A stretch of DNA of 64,000 nt from Opitutaceae bacterium EW11 (lineage in GTDB: Bacteria > Verrucomicrobiota > Verrucomicrobiia > Opitutales > Opitutaceae): NCBI GenBank assembly GCA_003054665.1, contig QAYY01000022.1, forward strand, positions 124,001 through 188,000, read 5' to 3'. The notes under the pieces were generated by a model. The model was not told where the DNA came from and ran no database searches. It worked only from the letters and a program-made list of their open reading frames with translations. This document shows positions 11,160 to 20,662 of the stretch, piece by piece (within the stretch, counting starts at the first letter, position 1; each line of letters opens with the position of its first letter). The position numbers were made by a program, and so were the translations under genes.

Positions 11160-11187
11160 GAACCACTTCAACAACGTTCACTTTTCG

Positions 11188-11216
11188 AAAGTGGGCCTCT
11201 GGCCCGCTTTTTTTTT
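11188..11216 (+). terminator. intrinsic terminator or attenuator in the nusA leader
   Basis: Stem gtgggcc (11191-11197), loop tct and ggcccgc (11201-11207), extendable by three A-T pairs, then nine T residues (11208-11216). It ends the NYN-DUF2851 unit but lies only 18 bases before the nusA ATG, too little for a separate promoter. So nusA transcription must read through it. A competing hairpin, CACTTT/AAAGTG at 11179-11193, overlaps the base of its left arm. Confidence 0.85.
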
Positions 11217-11234
11217 CCCATCTAAACAAGCCCT

Positions 11235-12458
11235 ATGAGCAGCGAAATTCTATCCGTCCTCGAGTACATGGAGAAGGAGAAGGGGATCGGTCGTGCCGAC
11301 ATGATCGCCGCGATCGTGAACGCGATCAAGACCGCCGCCCAGAAAGGCGTGAACTCCGGCCAGGAACTCAAGATCGAGATCAACCCCAAGAACGGGCAGC
11401 TGAAGGCTTGGTCTGTCTTGAAGGTTGTCGATTCCGTCAGCAATCCGAAGACTGAGATCCACGTGGAGAAGGCCCAGGCGGTGAAGCCGGGGGCGGTGTT
11501 GGGAGAAATCCTGGAGAAAGAGATCGATCCTTCTTACCTCGGTCGCATCGCTGCCCAGACGGCGCGTCAGGCGATCATGCAGCGCCTTCGTCAGTTCGAG
11601 AAGGACCGCATCTACGACGATTTCAAGGACATGGTCGGCAACATCGTGACGGGCACGGTTCGCCGCAAGGAGCGCAACGATATCTTCATCGACTTGGGCA
11701 AGGCCGAGGCGGTGTTGCCCGGAAAAGAGCAGGTCCCCGGTGAAGAGTACCAGGCCGGCGATCGTATCCGCTGTCTCCTTCTGTCGATCGATTCCACCCC
11801 GCGAGGCCCCGAGCTCATCCTGAGCCGCGGCAGCCCGAAGTTTGTCCGCCGCCTGTTTGAAGTCGAAGTCACGGAAATCGCAGACGGCACGGTCAAGATC
11901 GAAGCATTCGCCCGCGAACCGGGCTATCGCACCAAGATCGCCGTTTCGACGACCGATCCCAAGGTGGATCCGGTCGGCGCGTGTGTCGGCGCCCGTGGCG
12001 CGCGGGTTAAAACGATCGTCCGTGAGCTCAATGGCGAGAAGATCGACATCATCAATTATTTCGCCGACCCGAAGCAGATGGTCGTCGAGGCACTGAAGCC
12101 GGCCGTGCCGCGCGAAATCGTTCTCGACGAGCGGAATCACCGTATCCTCCTGAAGGTGGACCCGGAGAATCTCGCGATCGCCATCGGCCGCAAAGGTCAG
12201 AACGCCCGGTTGACGTCCCGCCTGATCGGCTGGCGTTTGGACATCGAGGAGTTCAAGGCCGCCTCCACCGATCCGCGCGAGAGCGCCATCCTCGCTCTGA
12301 CGAAAACCCTTTCCATCGATCGCGCCATGGCGGAGCGGCTGGTGGGTATCGGCATGAATTCCGCGGCCGTCTTGGAGACGGTCGAACTCTCCGACCTTAT
12401 CGAAGCCGGCTTCTCCGAAGAAGAGGCACAAACCATTATCTCGCGGTTGGCGAAATAG
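11235..12458 (+). CDS. nusA: transcription termination/antitermination factor NusA
   Basis: 407 residues, with N-terminal RNA-polymerase-binding domain (1-125), S1 domain (about 133-200, [28 protein letters not shown]), and two KH domains. The second KH carries [23 protein letters not shown] short helix-hairpin-helix-like tail ([30 protein letters not shown]) ends the protein; it is shorter than the E. coli protein (495 aa). It binds RNA polymerase and modulates pausing and termination. It heads the conserved nusA-infB block, but the usual upstream rimP is absent here. The start has no Shine-Dalgarno sequence. Confidence 0.97.
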   Translation: MSSEILSVLEYMEKEKGIGRADMIAAIVNAIKTAAQKGVNSGQELKIEINPKNGQLKAWSVLKVVDSVSNPKTEIHVEKAQAVKPGAVLGEILEKEIDPSYLGRIAAQTARQAIMQRLRQFEKDRIYDDFKDMVGNIVTGTVRRKERNDIFIDLGKAEAVLPGKEQVPGEEYQAGDRIRCLLLSIDSTPRGPELILSRGSPKFVRRLFEVEVTEIADGTVKIEAFAREPGYRTKIAVSTTDPKVDPVGACVGARGARVKTIVRELNGEKIDIINYFADPKQMVVEALKPAVPREIVLDERNHRILLKVDPENLAIAIGRKGQNARLTSRLIGWRLDIEEFKAASTDPRESAILALTKTLSIDRAMAERLVGIGMNSAAVLETVELSDLIEAGFSEEEAQTIISRLAK

Positions 12459-12484
12459 CAGCCGCATCACCCTTACCTGACTGA

Positions 12485-15064
12485 ATGAGCATCCGCATCC
12501 ACGAACTCGCCAAGAAGATCGGCATGGACAACAAACACTTGTTGGCCCTGCTAAAGGAGCGCAAATACGACGTTAAGAGCGTCTCCAGCACGATCGACAA
12601 CATCTCGGCCGAGGCGCTCGAGCAGGAGTTCGGCGGTCAGGCGAAAGCAGCAGCGACAGCAACGGCACCCGCGTCCGAATCTCACGGCGCGCATCCTGCT
12701 CCGGATCGCCGTCCGGAGGACGAGCCCGCTCAAGGGTTCACGACCAAGCTTCCCCCGGGCGTGATGGTGAAATCAGCCCAGGACATCGCTCGCGAACGCG
12801 AGGAGCACGCCAAGGCCGCGGCCGCCGCCGCGGCAGCTGCTGCCGCCGCCGCGAAGCCGCCTCCGCCCGTTGTGATCCCCACGCGTGCGCCCGCTCCGGC
12901 AGCTCCGGCGCGTCCCGCGTCGCCTCCTGCGCCTGTGAGCCGTCCCGCCCCCCTTCCTCCCATTTCTTCGCAGCCGGTCTCCGCTCCTCGCCCGACGCCA
13001 ATTCCGCCCGTTCAGGCGGCCACGTCGCCCCGCCCGGCTCCGACACCTCCTCCGGTGGTTCATGCGCCGCGGCCGGCATCAACTCCGGTGCCCGTTGCAC
13101 CGACTCCGGCCAGCGCTCCGGCGCCGGTCGCCAAAGCACCCGCACCGCTCCCGCCTGCGGTTCCGGTGTCGGCCCCTCCGGCCGCCCCCAAGCTTCCCAC
13201 CGTCGTTTCCGCGCCCGCTGCGGTACCGGCGATCCCGAGCGCGCAAACGGCTCCAGCCGTGAGCGTCCAGGGCGACATCAAGATCATCCATCTCAAACCG
13301 CCGATCGTGGTGCGCGATTTCGCCACCGCGCTCGGACTGAAACCGTTCAAGCTCATCTCGGAACTGATGGAGATGGGCATTTTCGCCTCGATGAATCAGA
13401 ACATCGAGGAGGCGGTGGCTGTGAAGGTCGCCGAAAAGCACGGCTTCCTGCTCGAGATCAAACACCGCGGCGACGCTGCGGCGCAGCAAGCGGCGAAAGA
13501 GAAGGAAAAGGAAAAGAAGGCACCCGAGGAGGACGAGGCAAAGAACCTCGTTCCGCGTCCCCCGGTGGTCTGCATCCTGGGCCACGTCGACCACGGCAAG
13601 ACGTCGCTGCTCGACGCAATCCGCCAAGCCCACGTGGCGGCCGGCGAGGCCGGCGGCATCACGCAGCACATCGGTGCCTACCAAATCGAGTTCAACAGCC
13701 GGAAGATCACTTTCTTGGATACGCCGGGCCACGCCGCGTTTCAGAAGATGCGCGCCCGCGGCGCCAGTGCGACGGATATCGCGGTCCTGGTGGTTGCTGC
13801 GGACGATGGCTTCATGCCGCAGACGGATGAAGCGCTGAAGCACGCCCAGAACGCGAAGGTCGCCCTGATCGTCGCGGTCAACAAGATGGATGTGAAGGGA
13901 GCCAACCTCGACCAGGTGAAGGCTCAGATGCAGCAACGCGGCATCGCTCCGGAAGACTGGGGTGGTGAAACCATCACGGTTCCGGTTTCGGCCATCAAGG
14001 GCACCGGCATTAGCGAACTGTTGGAAATGGTCCTTCTCCAAGCCGACGTGCTGGAGCTGAAGGCCAATCCGAAGGCGGAAGCCAGCGGTGTCATCATCGA
14101 ATCCCAGGTCGACGTGGGCCGCGGCCCGCTCGCGACCGTCATTGTCCAGCGCGGCACGCTTCGCGTCGGCGACTCGATCGTCTGCGGTCCCAACTGGGCC
14201 AAGGTTCGCGCGATGTTCGACGACCAGGGCCGGAACTTGAAGGAAGCTCCTCCGGCGACTCCGGTCCGTGTGATCGGCTGGTCTGGCACGCCGGACAGCG
14301 GAGCCAGTTTCCGCGCAGTCAAGAATGCGCGCGAAGCCGAAAAGCTCGCCGAAGAGGAGATGCTGAATCTGCGGAAGGCGATGACCTCCACCGCCGCCGC
14401 GCCGAAGGAAGTCTCGGTCGAGAGTCTCTTCGCCAACATCGCCGCCACCCAGCAGAAGGTGCTCAAGGTCATCATCAAGACCGACGTCTTCGGCTCAACC
14501 GAAGCGGTGCGCAACATCCTCGAGGGAATCAAGAGCACAAAGGTTTCGCTGGAGATCGTATCCACCGACGTGGGCTTGGTCACCAAGAACGACGTCCTCA
14601 TGGCGAGTGCCGCGGGGGCCGTGATCATCGGCTTCAACACGAAGTTGGAAAACGGCGTCACTCCTCTCGCGAAGCACCACAACGTTCGTATCGAAACCTT
14701 CGATATCATCTACGAACTCGGCGACAAGGTCCGCGACATGATGGCCGACCTGCTCGAACCCGAGCAGCGCGAGGTGAAGATCGGCGGCGCGGAAGTCCGC
14801 GCCACGTTCCCGCTCGCGAAGGGCTTTGTTGCCGGTTGCCTCGTCACGGAAGGCAAGGTCACCCGCAACGCCTCCGCCCGCGTTCGCCGCGGTCGCGAGA
14901 ACGTCTACGAGGGCAAGGTTGCCACGCTCAAGCGCTTCAAGGACGACGCCAACGAGGTTCGCGCCGGCCTGGAGTGCGGTATCAAACTCGACGATTTCAA
15001 CGGCTACGAAGTCGGCGACGTCATCGAGTGCTTCGAAATCCAGAAGGTCCGCGCCTCCCTCTGA
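12485..15064 (+). CDS. infB: translation initiation factor IF-2
   Basis: 859-residue GTPase that places initiator tRNA on the ribosome. An IF2_N domain at 1-50 ([22 protein letters not shown]) is followed by a low-complexity Ala/Pro linker (about 55-260) and a second IF2_N-like domain (about 275-325, [21 protein letters not shown]). The G domain follows with G1 GHVDHGKT at 366-373, then DTPGH, NKMD and SAIKG motifs, and then beta-barrel domains. The linker contains an 11-Ala tract and many PAP/PVP repeats. It lies 26 bases downstream of nusA and is almost surely co-transcribed. Confidence 0.98.
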   Translation: MSIRIHELAKKIGMDNKHLLALLKERKYDVKSVSSTIDNISAEALEQEFGGQAKAAATATAPASESHGAHPAPDRRPEDEPAQGFTTKLPPGVMVKSAQDIAREREEHAKAAAAAAAAAAAAAKPPPPVVIPTRAPAPAAPARPASPPAPVSRPAPLPPISSQPVSAPRPTPIPPVQAATSPRPAPTPPPVVHAPRPASTPVPVAPTPASAPAPVAKAPAPLPPAVPVSAPPAAPKLPTVVSAPAAVPAIPSAQTAPAVSVQGDIKIIHLKPPIVVRDFATALGLKPFKLISELMEMGIFASMNQNIEEAVAVKVAEKHGFLLEIKHRGDAAAQQAAKEKEKEKKAPEEDEAKNLVPRPPVVCILGHVDHGKTSLLDAIRQAHVAAGEAGGITQHIGAYQIEFNSRKITFLDTPGHAAFQKMRARGASATDIAVLVVAADDGFMPQTDEALKHAQNAKVALIVAVNKMDVKGANLDQVKAQMQQRGIAPEDWGGETITVPVSAIKGTGISELLEMVLLQADVLELKANPKAEASGVIIESQVDVGRGPLATVIVQRGTLRVGDSIVCGPNWAKVRAMFDDQGRNLKEAPPATPVRVIGWSGTPDSGASFRAVKNAREAEKLAEEEMLNLRKAMTSTAAAPKEVSVESLFANIAATQQKVLKVIIKTDVFGSTEAVRNILEGIKSTKVSLEIVSTDVGLVTKNDVLMASAAGAVIIGFNTKLENGVTPLAKHHNVRIETFDIIYELGDKVRDMMADLLEPEQREVKIGGAEVRATFPLAKGFVAGCLVTEGKVTRNASARVRRGRENVYEGKVATLKRFKDDANEVRAGLECGIKLDDFNGYEVGDVIECFEIQKVRASL

Positions 15065-15169
15065 GCGCGGCAGACCGGACTTACGCGATGGCCTGATCGG
15101 TAGCGGGATTGCTGGTGTCCAGCCGTCCCGCAGCTGTTCCATTCCGTTTCCGAGCCACTCCCACCTCCG

Positions 15170-15541
15170 ATGTCCAACCGCACGCTCCGAGTAAACGAGC
15201 TGATTCAGCGCGAACTCAGCGACATTCTCCGCAAGAAATATCAGTCGGAGGCCTTGGCGCTGACGATCACGGCTGTCGACGTGGCCCCCGATCTCCGGGA
15301 CGGGCGCGTTTACGTCTCCGTCATGGGCGACGCCACCGTCGCGGCGCAGAAGCTGAAATGGCTCCGCGCAAACTCGCAGGATATCCGCTTCGAACTCGGC
15401 CGTCGCATCGTGCTGAAATACATGCCGCAGTTCGTCTACAAGCTCGACGAGTCCACGGTGAAGGGTAACCGCGTTCTCCAGTTGCTCGACGAACTCGGTC
15501 CGAGCGAGACGAAGCCGGCGCCGGAAGAGGAGAAGAGCTGA
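15170..15541 (+). CDS. rbfA: 30S ribosome-binding factor RbfA
   Basis: 123-residue KH-fold protein that helps mature the 30S subunit and the 5' end of 16S rRNA. Diagnostic segments are RTLRVNELIQRELSDILRKKY, TITAVDVAPDLRDGRVYVSVMGD and the C-terminal ELGRRIVLKYMPQFVYKLDES, in the right order and at normal length. It follows infB after 105 bases and is followed by a GTG-started phosphoesterase one base after its stop, in the standard infB-rbfA order. The upstream leader is pyrimidine-rich with no Shine-Dalgarno motif. Confidence 0.96.
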   Translation: MSNRTLRVNELIQRELSDILRKKYQSEALALTITAVDVAPDLRDGRVYVSVMGDATVAAQKLKWLRANSQDIRFELGRRIVLKYMPQFVYKLDESTVKGNRVLQLLDELGPSETKPAPEEEKS

Positions 15542-15542
15542 C

Positions 15543-16541
15543 GTGGAGACCTTTTTCGGAACGTTGACTCCCTCGTTTGTGGAGATGCTTCCGCGCTGCC
15601 GCGGAAAGCGCGTCGCCGTTGTGGGGCATGCCCGGCCTGACGGCGATTGCATCGGCTCGCAAGTTGCCGTGGCCCGCGTCCTCCGGGCGCTCGGATCGGA
15701 AGTCGTGTGCGTCAACATGGACGCGGTGCCGCGCCGCCTGCAGTTCTTGGTGCACGATCTCGAGTTCAAGAAGGCGCTGGAAGTCGAAGGCGACGATTGG
15801 CTGGCGGTCTTCGTCGATTGCGCCGACCACGGACGGGCGGGAGACAAGGCCCGTGCCCGTTTTCCGAAGCCGTTCGGAAATATCGACCATCATCTTTCGA
15901 ACATCGGCTACGCGGAAAACAACTTCGTCGACGTCGCCGCGGCCGCCACCTGCGAGATCCTCGCGGGCATGTTTTTCGACGCGAAGCTGCCGGTGGACAA
16001 GATGACCGCGCAGGCGCTCTTTGCCGGGATCATGACGGATACGGGGCAGTTTCGCTTCAATTCCACCACCCGGCGCACGTTCATGCTCGCGGCGGAACTG
16101 GTGGCGCTCGGAGCGAATCCGGCCGAGATCGGCGGCGAGATCTACGAGCGCGAGTCCGCCGGAAAGCTCCAGTTGCTTCAGCGCTTTCTCGCTTCGCTCA
16201 AACTCGAGTGCGGAGGGGTGGTTTGCATCGGCACGCTCCCGAACGGGATTTTTGAGGAGACGGGGAGCAACCCCGAGGACACGGAAGGCTTGGTCGACTA
16301 TGCTCGCGCTATCGACGGCGTCGAAATCGGCGTGCTCATCGAGGAGCGGGCCGGCGCGATCAAGGCCAGCCTGCGCTCGAAGGAGCCGCGCTTCCGCGTC
16401 GATCAGGTGGCGGCGAGGTTCAACGGAGGCGGTCACGCATGTGCCGCAGGCCTGAATCTCAAGAACATCACGATGGCGGAGTTTCGCGCCCAATTGCTTG
16501 TCGCGCTCGAGGAGCAGCTGGCCGCCGTGAAGCGGAAGTAG
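15543..16541 (+). CDS. DHH-family phosphoesterase (NrnA/bifunctional oligoribonuclease-PAP phosphatase type)
   Basis: 332 residues with GTG start one base after the rbfA stop. Motifs: [17 protein letters not shown] (motif I), [10 protein letters not shown] (motif II), NIDHHLSN (the DHH motif), [10 protein letters not shown] (motif IV) and the DHHA1 signature [11 protein letters not shown] near the C-terminus. Members degrade nanoRNAs, pAp or cyclic dinucleotide products with Mn2+; the exact substrate cannot be told from sequence. The place between rbfA and truB is conserved in many bacteria and supports a role in RNA turnover linked to translation. Confidence 0.93.
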   Translation: METFFGTLTPSFVEMLPRCRGKRVAVVGHARPDGDCIGSQVAVARVLRALGSEVVCVNMDAVPRRLQFLVHDLEFKKALEVEGDDWLAVFVDCADHGRAGDKARARFPKPFGNIDHHLSNIGYAENNFVDVAAAATCEILAGMFFDAKLPVDKMTAQALFAGIMTDTGQFRFNSTTRRTFMLAAELVALGANPAEIGGEIYERESAGKLQLLQRFLASLKLECGGVVCIGTLPNGIFEETGSNPEDTEGLVDYARAIDGVEIGVLIEERAGAIKASLRSKEPRFRVDQVAARFNGGGHACAAGLNLKNITMAEFRAQLLVALEEQLAAVKRK

Positions 16542-16605
16542 TTGCGCCTTCGCCGGACCGCTCCGCAAACCGCGACCCACTCGAAAGCCTGGCCCCCGTT
16601 TCCCG

Positions 16606-17331
16606 ATGCTCGTTCCTCCCAAAGAAATCGAAGGAGTCCTCCTCGTCGACAAACCGACCGACCATACGTCGCACGACGTCGTGGCCCGGCTTCGCGGCAA
16701 ACTGAAGATCAAGCGTATCGGCCACGCGGGTACATTGGATCCGATGGCGACGGGCCTGCTGGTGATATTGGTCGGCAAGGCGACGCGCGTCTCGCAGTAC
16801 CTGATGAGCACCGACAAGGAGTACACGGGCACGATCACTCTGGGCAAAGTCACCAGCACCCAGGACGCGGAAGGCGAGATGCTCGAGACGCGGCCGGTGC
16901 CGCCATTGGGCGAGTCCGACGTGAAGGCGGCGATGAAAGCCTTCGTCGGAGACCAGTACCAAACGCCGCCGATGTATTCGGCGATCAAGATCGACGGCGT
17001 GCCGCTCTACAAGAAGGCGCGCCAAGGCGAAGAGGTCGAACGAGAGCCGCGGTTCGTGCGGGTCGCGAGCTTCGAACTGACTCGCTTCGCGTCGCCGGAA
17101 ATCGACTTTGTGCTCCGCTGCAGCAAGGGAACTTACGTTCGGACGATCGCGCACGACCTCGGTCAGAAGCTCGGTTGTGGTGCGCACCTCTCCAAGCTGC
17201 GCCGGACCGCATCGGGCAAGTTCACGATCTCCCAGTGTCTGACGCTCGACGAGATCGAGTCGATGCCGCTTGCCGAGATCGAAAAGCGGCTGATCCCCGT
17301 TCACCAAGCCGTTCCGAGCGTCGCTCTGTAG
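16606..17331 (+). CDS. truB: tRNA pseudouridine(55) synthase TruB
   Basis: 241-residue enzyme converting U55 of the T-loop to pseudouridine. The core is clear: [35 protein letters not shown] with catalytic Asp45, the TSTQDAEG segment, and [16 protein letters not shown]. It is about 60-70 residues shorter than E. coli TruB and ends after the catalytic domain ([13 protein letters not shown]), lacking the C-terminal PUA-like domain. Placed between the DHH phosphoesterase and ribF as in the canonical cluster. No Shine-Dalgarno before the ATG. Confidence 0.96.
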   Translation: MLVPPKEIEGVLLVDKPTDHTSHDVVARLRGKLKIKRIGHAGTLDPMATGLLVILVGKATRVSQYLMSTDKEYTGTITLGKVTSTQDAEGEMLETRPVPPLGESDVKAAMKAFVGDQYQTPPMYSAIKIDGVPLYKKARQGEEVEREPRFVRVASFELTRFASPEIDFVLRCSKGTYVRTIAHDLGQKLGCGAHLSKLRRTASGKFTISQCLTLDEIESMPLAEIEKRLIPVHQAVPSVAL

Positions 17332-17447
17332 GTGGCCGAATGGCGCGCGGCGCCTCGGCTGGCCATCCTCTCAGGTTTCCTGGGTTTCTGTTATTGCGCC
17401 GAACAAGGGCCGCCGCAGCGTGACTGTTTAGCCTCTCGCATCCGCAT

Positions 17448-18392
17448 ATGGCGCAACAGTTCCAAGTCTCCCAACTCTGCGACGTCGTCGGATTGCCCGG
17501 TCGGCCGTTGCACTTGGCGATCGGGATGTTCGATGGCGTTCATCTTGGCCATCGTGCGGTGATCGACGCCGCGATCCAGTCGGCGCGGCGTTCGGGCGGT
17601 TTGGCGGGCGTGCTCACGTTCTGGCCGCATCCGAGCACGCTGTTTCGTCCCGAGGCGCCGACTCGGCTCATTGTCAGCCCCACGGTGAAAACCCGGCTGC
17701 TGATCGCTGCGGGCGTCGACGTCGTGATCACGCAGGAGTTCACAAAGGATTTCGCGCAAATCGAAGCGGAGGCGTTCCTGCCTCACTTGAAACGGTTTCT
17801 GCCCCGGCTCACCAGCGTGTACGTCGGGGAGAACTGGCGCTTTGGTCACGGACGCCGCGGGGACATTCACATGCTCGTGGCGGAGGGCCGGAAACACGAC
17901 GTTGCGGTGATCAGCGCCGAGCGGATCAACCTCAATGGCGAGCCGATCAGCAGCACGCGGATTCGCGAATGCCTCCAGGCGGGACGAATCGAGGAAGCGA
18001 ATGCGTTGCTCGGCTACACGTACTTTGCCGAGGGCGTCGTGACCCCTGGCAAGAGCCTTGGGCGCGACCTCGGTTTCCCCACGCTCAACGTGCCGTGGGA
18101 GCCCGAGCTGCAGCCGAAATATGGCGTCTACGTTGTCCAGGTTTCGGGCGCCAAATCGGCGGGGAAATACGCCGGAGTCGCCAACTACGGCCTGCGACCC
18201 ACGGTGGAATCGAGCAACGAACCGCGCCTCGAGGTCCATGTGCTTGGCCCTTGCCCGTTCGCAGGCGGAGATCGTGTCCAAGTCGAGTGGCTCACATTCC
18301 TCCGGCCGGAGTTGAAGTTCGGGAGCGTGCAGGAACTCACCTCGCAGATCGCTCTGGACCGCGCCCAAGCCGAGAGCTTCTTGCGAGGCTAA
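17448..18392 (+). CDS. ribF: bifunctional riboflavin kinase/FAD synthetase
   Basis: 314 residues making FMN and FAD from riboflavin. The N-terminal FAD synthetase (nucleotidyltransferase) has GMFDGVHLGHRAVIDAA, LTFWPHP and the ISSTRIRECLQAG motif; the C-terminal kinase domain (about 185-310) has GKSLGRDLGFPTLNV, GVANYGLRPTV and EVHVL. Normal length. Last gene of the nusA-ribF block, 116 bases after truB. No FMN riboswitch was seen upstream. Confidence 0.96.
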   Translation: MAQQFQVSQLCDVVGLPGRPLHLAIGMFDGVHLGHRAVIDAAIQSARRSGGLAGVLTFWPHPSTLFRPEAPTRLIVSPTVKTRLLIAAGVDVVITQEFTKDFAQIEAEAFLPHLKRFLPRLTSVYVGENWRFGHGRRGDIHMLVAEGRKHDVAVISAERINLNGEPISSTRIRECLQAGRIEEANALLGYTYFAEGVVTPGKSLGRDLGFPTLNVPWEPELQPKYGVYVVQVSGAKSAGKYAGVANYGLRPTVESSNEPRLEVHVLGPCPFAGGDRVQVEWLTFLRPELKFGSVQELTSQIALDRAQAESFLRG

Positions 18393-18407
18393 GCCTCAGG
18401 AAGGGGA

Positions 18408-18544
18408 AGGTTCACGGACTTCCACCGGAGGCCAAGCGTCGCCGGGAGACGACGGCGTTCTCCTCGGCGCACCAGGTTTGGTGCGTGCTGCCAGATCTAG
18501 GAGGTTTGAAACCGGCGCCCGATGGAGGAAGGCCCCGTGAACCT
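18408..18544. ncRNA. candidate structured RNA element downstream of ribF
   Basis: A 137-base region closed by a perfect 10-bp helix (18408-18417 with 18535-18544). This stacks on a 7-bp helix with one A·A mismatch (18419-18426 with 18524-18531). Inside are hairpins at 18468-18485 (7-bp stem, GGTT loop), 18437-18454 (5 bp) and 18503-18513 (4 bp). Nothing in it matches the conserved motifs of SRP RNA, RNase P RNA or tmRNA. Strand is unknown: it could be the 3' UTR of ribF, the 3' UTR of the opposing peptide gene, or an independent small RNA. No clear promoter or T-run was seen. Confidence 0.35.
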
Positions 18545-18550
18545 CAGCTG

Positions 18551-18787
18551 CTAGATGTGCGTCAGGCTCGGAGTCTGCTCGAGCGGCTGGACAACGTCGC
18601 TATTGAGCGAGGTCGGCTGGGTCGTCGCCTTGTGGTGGGAGCCCTTGTGTTTGTGCGAGCGATGGTGAGTCGAGGAGTGGTGGTGCTTCGCTTTTTTCGA
18701 ATGCGTCACCGTGGCCGGCGTCTGGGCCCAACCGGCGGAGGAAAGGATCAGCGCAATGGCAAGGCAGGAAAGGAGCCTGGATTTCAT
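18551..18787 (-). CDS. small secreted His/Lys-rich peptide
   Basis: 78 residues: signal peptide MKSRLLSCLAIALILSSAGWAQ, then a mature part dominated by His, Lys, Ser and Thr (KKAKHHHSSTHHRSHKHKG), ending in an acidic-polar tail (DVVQPLEQTPSLTHI). The composition suggests periplasmic metal (Zn, Cu, Ni) binding or buffering, but no family was recognised. The ATG giving the signal peptide is preferred to an upstream in-frame start (18850). It stands alone, convergent with ribF and divergent from xylulokinase. Confidence 0.65.
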   Translation of the reverse strand: MKSRLLSCLAIALILSSAGWAQTPATVTHSKKAKHHHSSTHHRSHKHKGSHHKATTQPTSLNSDVVQPLEQTPSLTHI

Positions 18788-19020
18788 GAGCAGGAACTGA
18801 CGGCTAGGGGCTTGAATGGGGCAGGCAACGAGAAAAGCGGCTTGTCGCAAACATACGAATACGAGGGAGCCGAAATCGGCGGGCCGCTTGGCGCCATTCG
18901 CCGGGTTGAAGGTGGCCGGTTGTTACACTGTTAGCGTGGAAACGGGCTTCTCTCCGCTTGCTCCACGCCCGGGAATTTGCGGCGATACGGCCCCGACACC
19001 CAGTCAAAATCGCCCCTACC

Positions 19021-20535
19021 ATGTCACTCTTCATCGGTATCGATTCAGGAACGCAGAGCACCAAAGCCGTCGTGCTGGATTTGGAGACCCGCAAGGTCAT
19101 CGCCGAGGCCCGCGCGCCACACAAATTGATCGAGGGATTGCCTGTCGGTCACATGGAGCAAGACCCGCGCGATTGGACGACGGCGCTGGACTTTGTGATC
19201 CAGGAAGTCTGCTCGAAGATCGATCGCTCCCAGGTCCGGGGCATCGGCGTATCCGGCCAGCAGCACGGCTTTGTGCCGTTGGACGAAAAAGGGGAGGTGA
19301 TTCGCCCCGCCAAGCTCTGGTGCGACACCAGCACGAGCAAGGAATGCGAGATTCTGACGAAGAAGATCGGCGGGCCGAAGGCGGCTCTCAAGAAGGCCGG
19401 GCTTCTGTTCCTCCCGGGCTTCACCGCGCCGAAAATCCTTTGGCTGAAGCGCAACGAGCCGGCGAATTTCAAGCGCCTCCGGCACGTCCTGTTGCCTCAC
19501 GATTACCTGAACTTCCATCTCACGGGTAACTACTTCATGGAGTACGGCGATGCCTCTGGCACGGCGCTAATGGATGTCCGGAAGCGGGTCTGGTCGAAGG
19601 AAATCTGCTCGGCCATCGACCGAAACCTCATCGATTATCTCCCTCCGCTTTCCTGCTCCGACAAAGCGGCCGGCACGCTCCGGCCCGAGATCGCCCAGCA
19701 GTATGGCCTGTCGACGGACGTGGTGGTTAGCGCCGGCGGTGGCGACAACATGATGGGAGCGATCGGAACCGGCAACGTGAGTGCGGGCGTCGTTACGGCG
19801 AGCTTCGGAACCAGCGGTACTATTTACGCGTTCGCGAAAAACCCGGTGGTCGATCCGGACGGGGAGATTGCTGCCTTTTGTTCGTCGACCGGCGGATGGC
19901 TGCCGCTGCTCTGCACCATGAACGTGACGACCGTGACCGAGCAGGCTCGGGCGCTGTTCGGATACGACGTGAAGGAGTTCGACGCCGCAGCAGCGACGGC
20001 ACCGGTTGGTTCGGACGGACTGGTTCTCCTCCCGTACATGGCCGGAGAACGCACTCCCAACGTGCCGGAGGGCACGGGCGTGTTGCTCGGGGTGAATTCG
20101 CGCACCTTCAAACCGGCGCACATCGCGCGGGCCTCGATCGAGGGTGTCACTCTCGGAATGAACTACGGACTGCGTCGCCTCGCCGATCTCGGCGTGAAAG
20201 CCAAGGAGATCCGCGTCACCGGCGGAGGCGCCAAATCGGCGGTCTGGCGCCAGATCATGGCCGACGTCTTCGGCGTGCCGGTCGTCGCGATGGTCGAGGA
20301 TGAAGGCGCTGCGTTGGGTGGCGCCTTGCAGGCCGCGTGGTGCGTCGCTCTTCGCGACGGGAATAAGAAAGCCAAACTCACCGATTTCACCGAGGGCACG
20401 GTTGAGGTCGACGAGGCCACCCGATGCCTGCCCGACAAAAGCCGTGTTGCCCGGTATCGGGCACTCCAGGACGTCCAGGACAAACTCAGCCTGACGTTGC
20501 GCGAGCTTTTCCCGCAGCATCGCAAGCTAGCCTGA
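19021..20535 (+). CDS. xylB: xylulokinase (FGGY family)
   Basis: 504 residues, typical of xylulokinase, which phosphorylates D-xylulose to xylulose 5-phosphate. N-terminal ATPase motif SLFIGIDSGTQSTKAVVLDL; GVSGQQHGFVPLD and LWCDTST are xylulokinase-like substrate-site segments; GGGDNMMGAIGTG and the C-terminal ITGGGAKS-like block (VTGGGAKSAVWRQIMAD) are FGGY signatures. The ATG at 19021 starts exactly at the phosphate-binding domain; an upstream in-frame ATG adds 21 non-homologous residues. No xylose isomerase or transporter lies beside it. A strong terminator follows. Confidence 0.93.
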   Translation: MSLFIGIDSGTQSTKAVVLDLETRKVIAEARAPHKLIEGLPVGHMEQDPRDWTTALDFVIQEVCSKIDRSQVRGIGVSGQQHGFVPLDEKGEVIRPAKLWCDTSTSKECEILTKKIGGPKAALKKAGLLFLPGFTAPKILWLKRNEPANFKRLRHVLLPHDYLNFHLTGNYFMEYGDASGTALMDVRKRVWSKEICSAIDRNLIDYLPPLSCSDKAAGTLRPEIAQQYGLSTDVVVSAGGGDNMMGAIGTGNVSAGVVTASFGTSGTIYAFAKNPVVDPDGEIAAFCSSTGGWLPLLCTMNVTTVTEQARALFGYDVKEFDAAAATAPVGSDGLVLLPYMAGERTPNVPEGTGVLLGVNSRTFKPAHIARASIEGVTLGMNYGLRRLADLGVKAKEIRVTGGGAKSAVWRQIMADVFGVPVVAMVEDEGAALGGALQAAWCVALRDGNKKAKLTDFTEGTVEVDEATRCLPDKSRVARYRALQDVQDKLSLTLRELFPQHRKLA

Positions 20536-20567
20536 GCTGGGCTTCCGGTCACAAGGGCGAGTGTTTC

Positions 20568-20598
20568 GGGCGCGCTTCCGAGCGCGCCCTTTTGTTTT
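20568..20598 (+). terminator. intrinsic terminator of xylulokinase
   Basis: Perfect 9-bp stem gggcgcgct (20568-20576) with agcgcgccc (20581-20589), loop tccg, followed by TTTTGTTTT. It lies 33 bases after the stop, between convergent genes; the opposite strand has no matching T-run. Confidence 0.85.
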
Positions 20599-20662
20599 GC
20601 CGCAGGCCGCCGCGGCGCGGCGGAAACGGGACCGTCGCCGCCGGACCAGCTCTCGAAAGCGA

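Noticed and set aside
13079-15847. Long minus-strand frames opposite infB and rbfA
   Set aside because: They mirror codon structure of real plus-strand genes and show no family motifs.
18408-18544. Assignment of the folded region to SRP RNA, RNase P RNA, tmRNA or 6S RNA
   Set aside because: None of the conserved motifs I know for SRP, RNase P or tmRNA is present, and the branched inner part does not look like the single long 6S hairpin.
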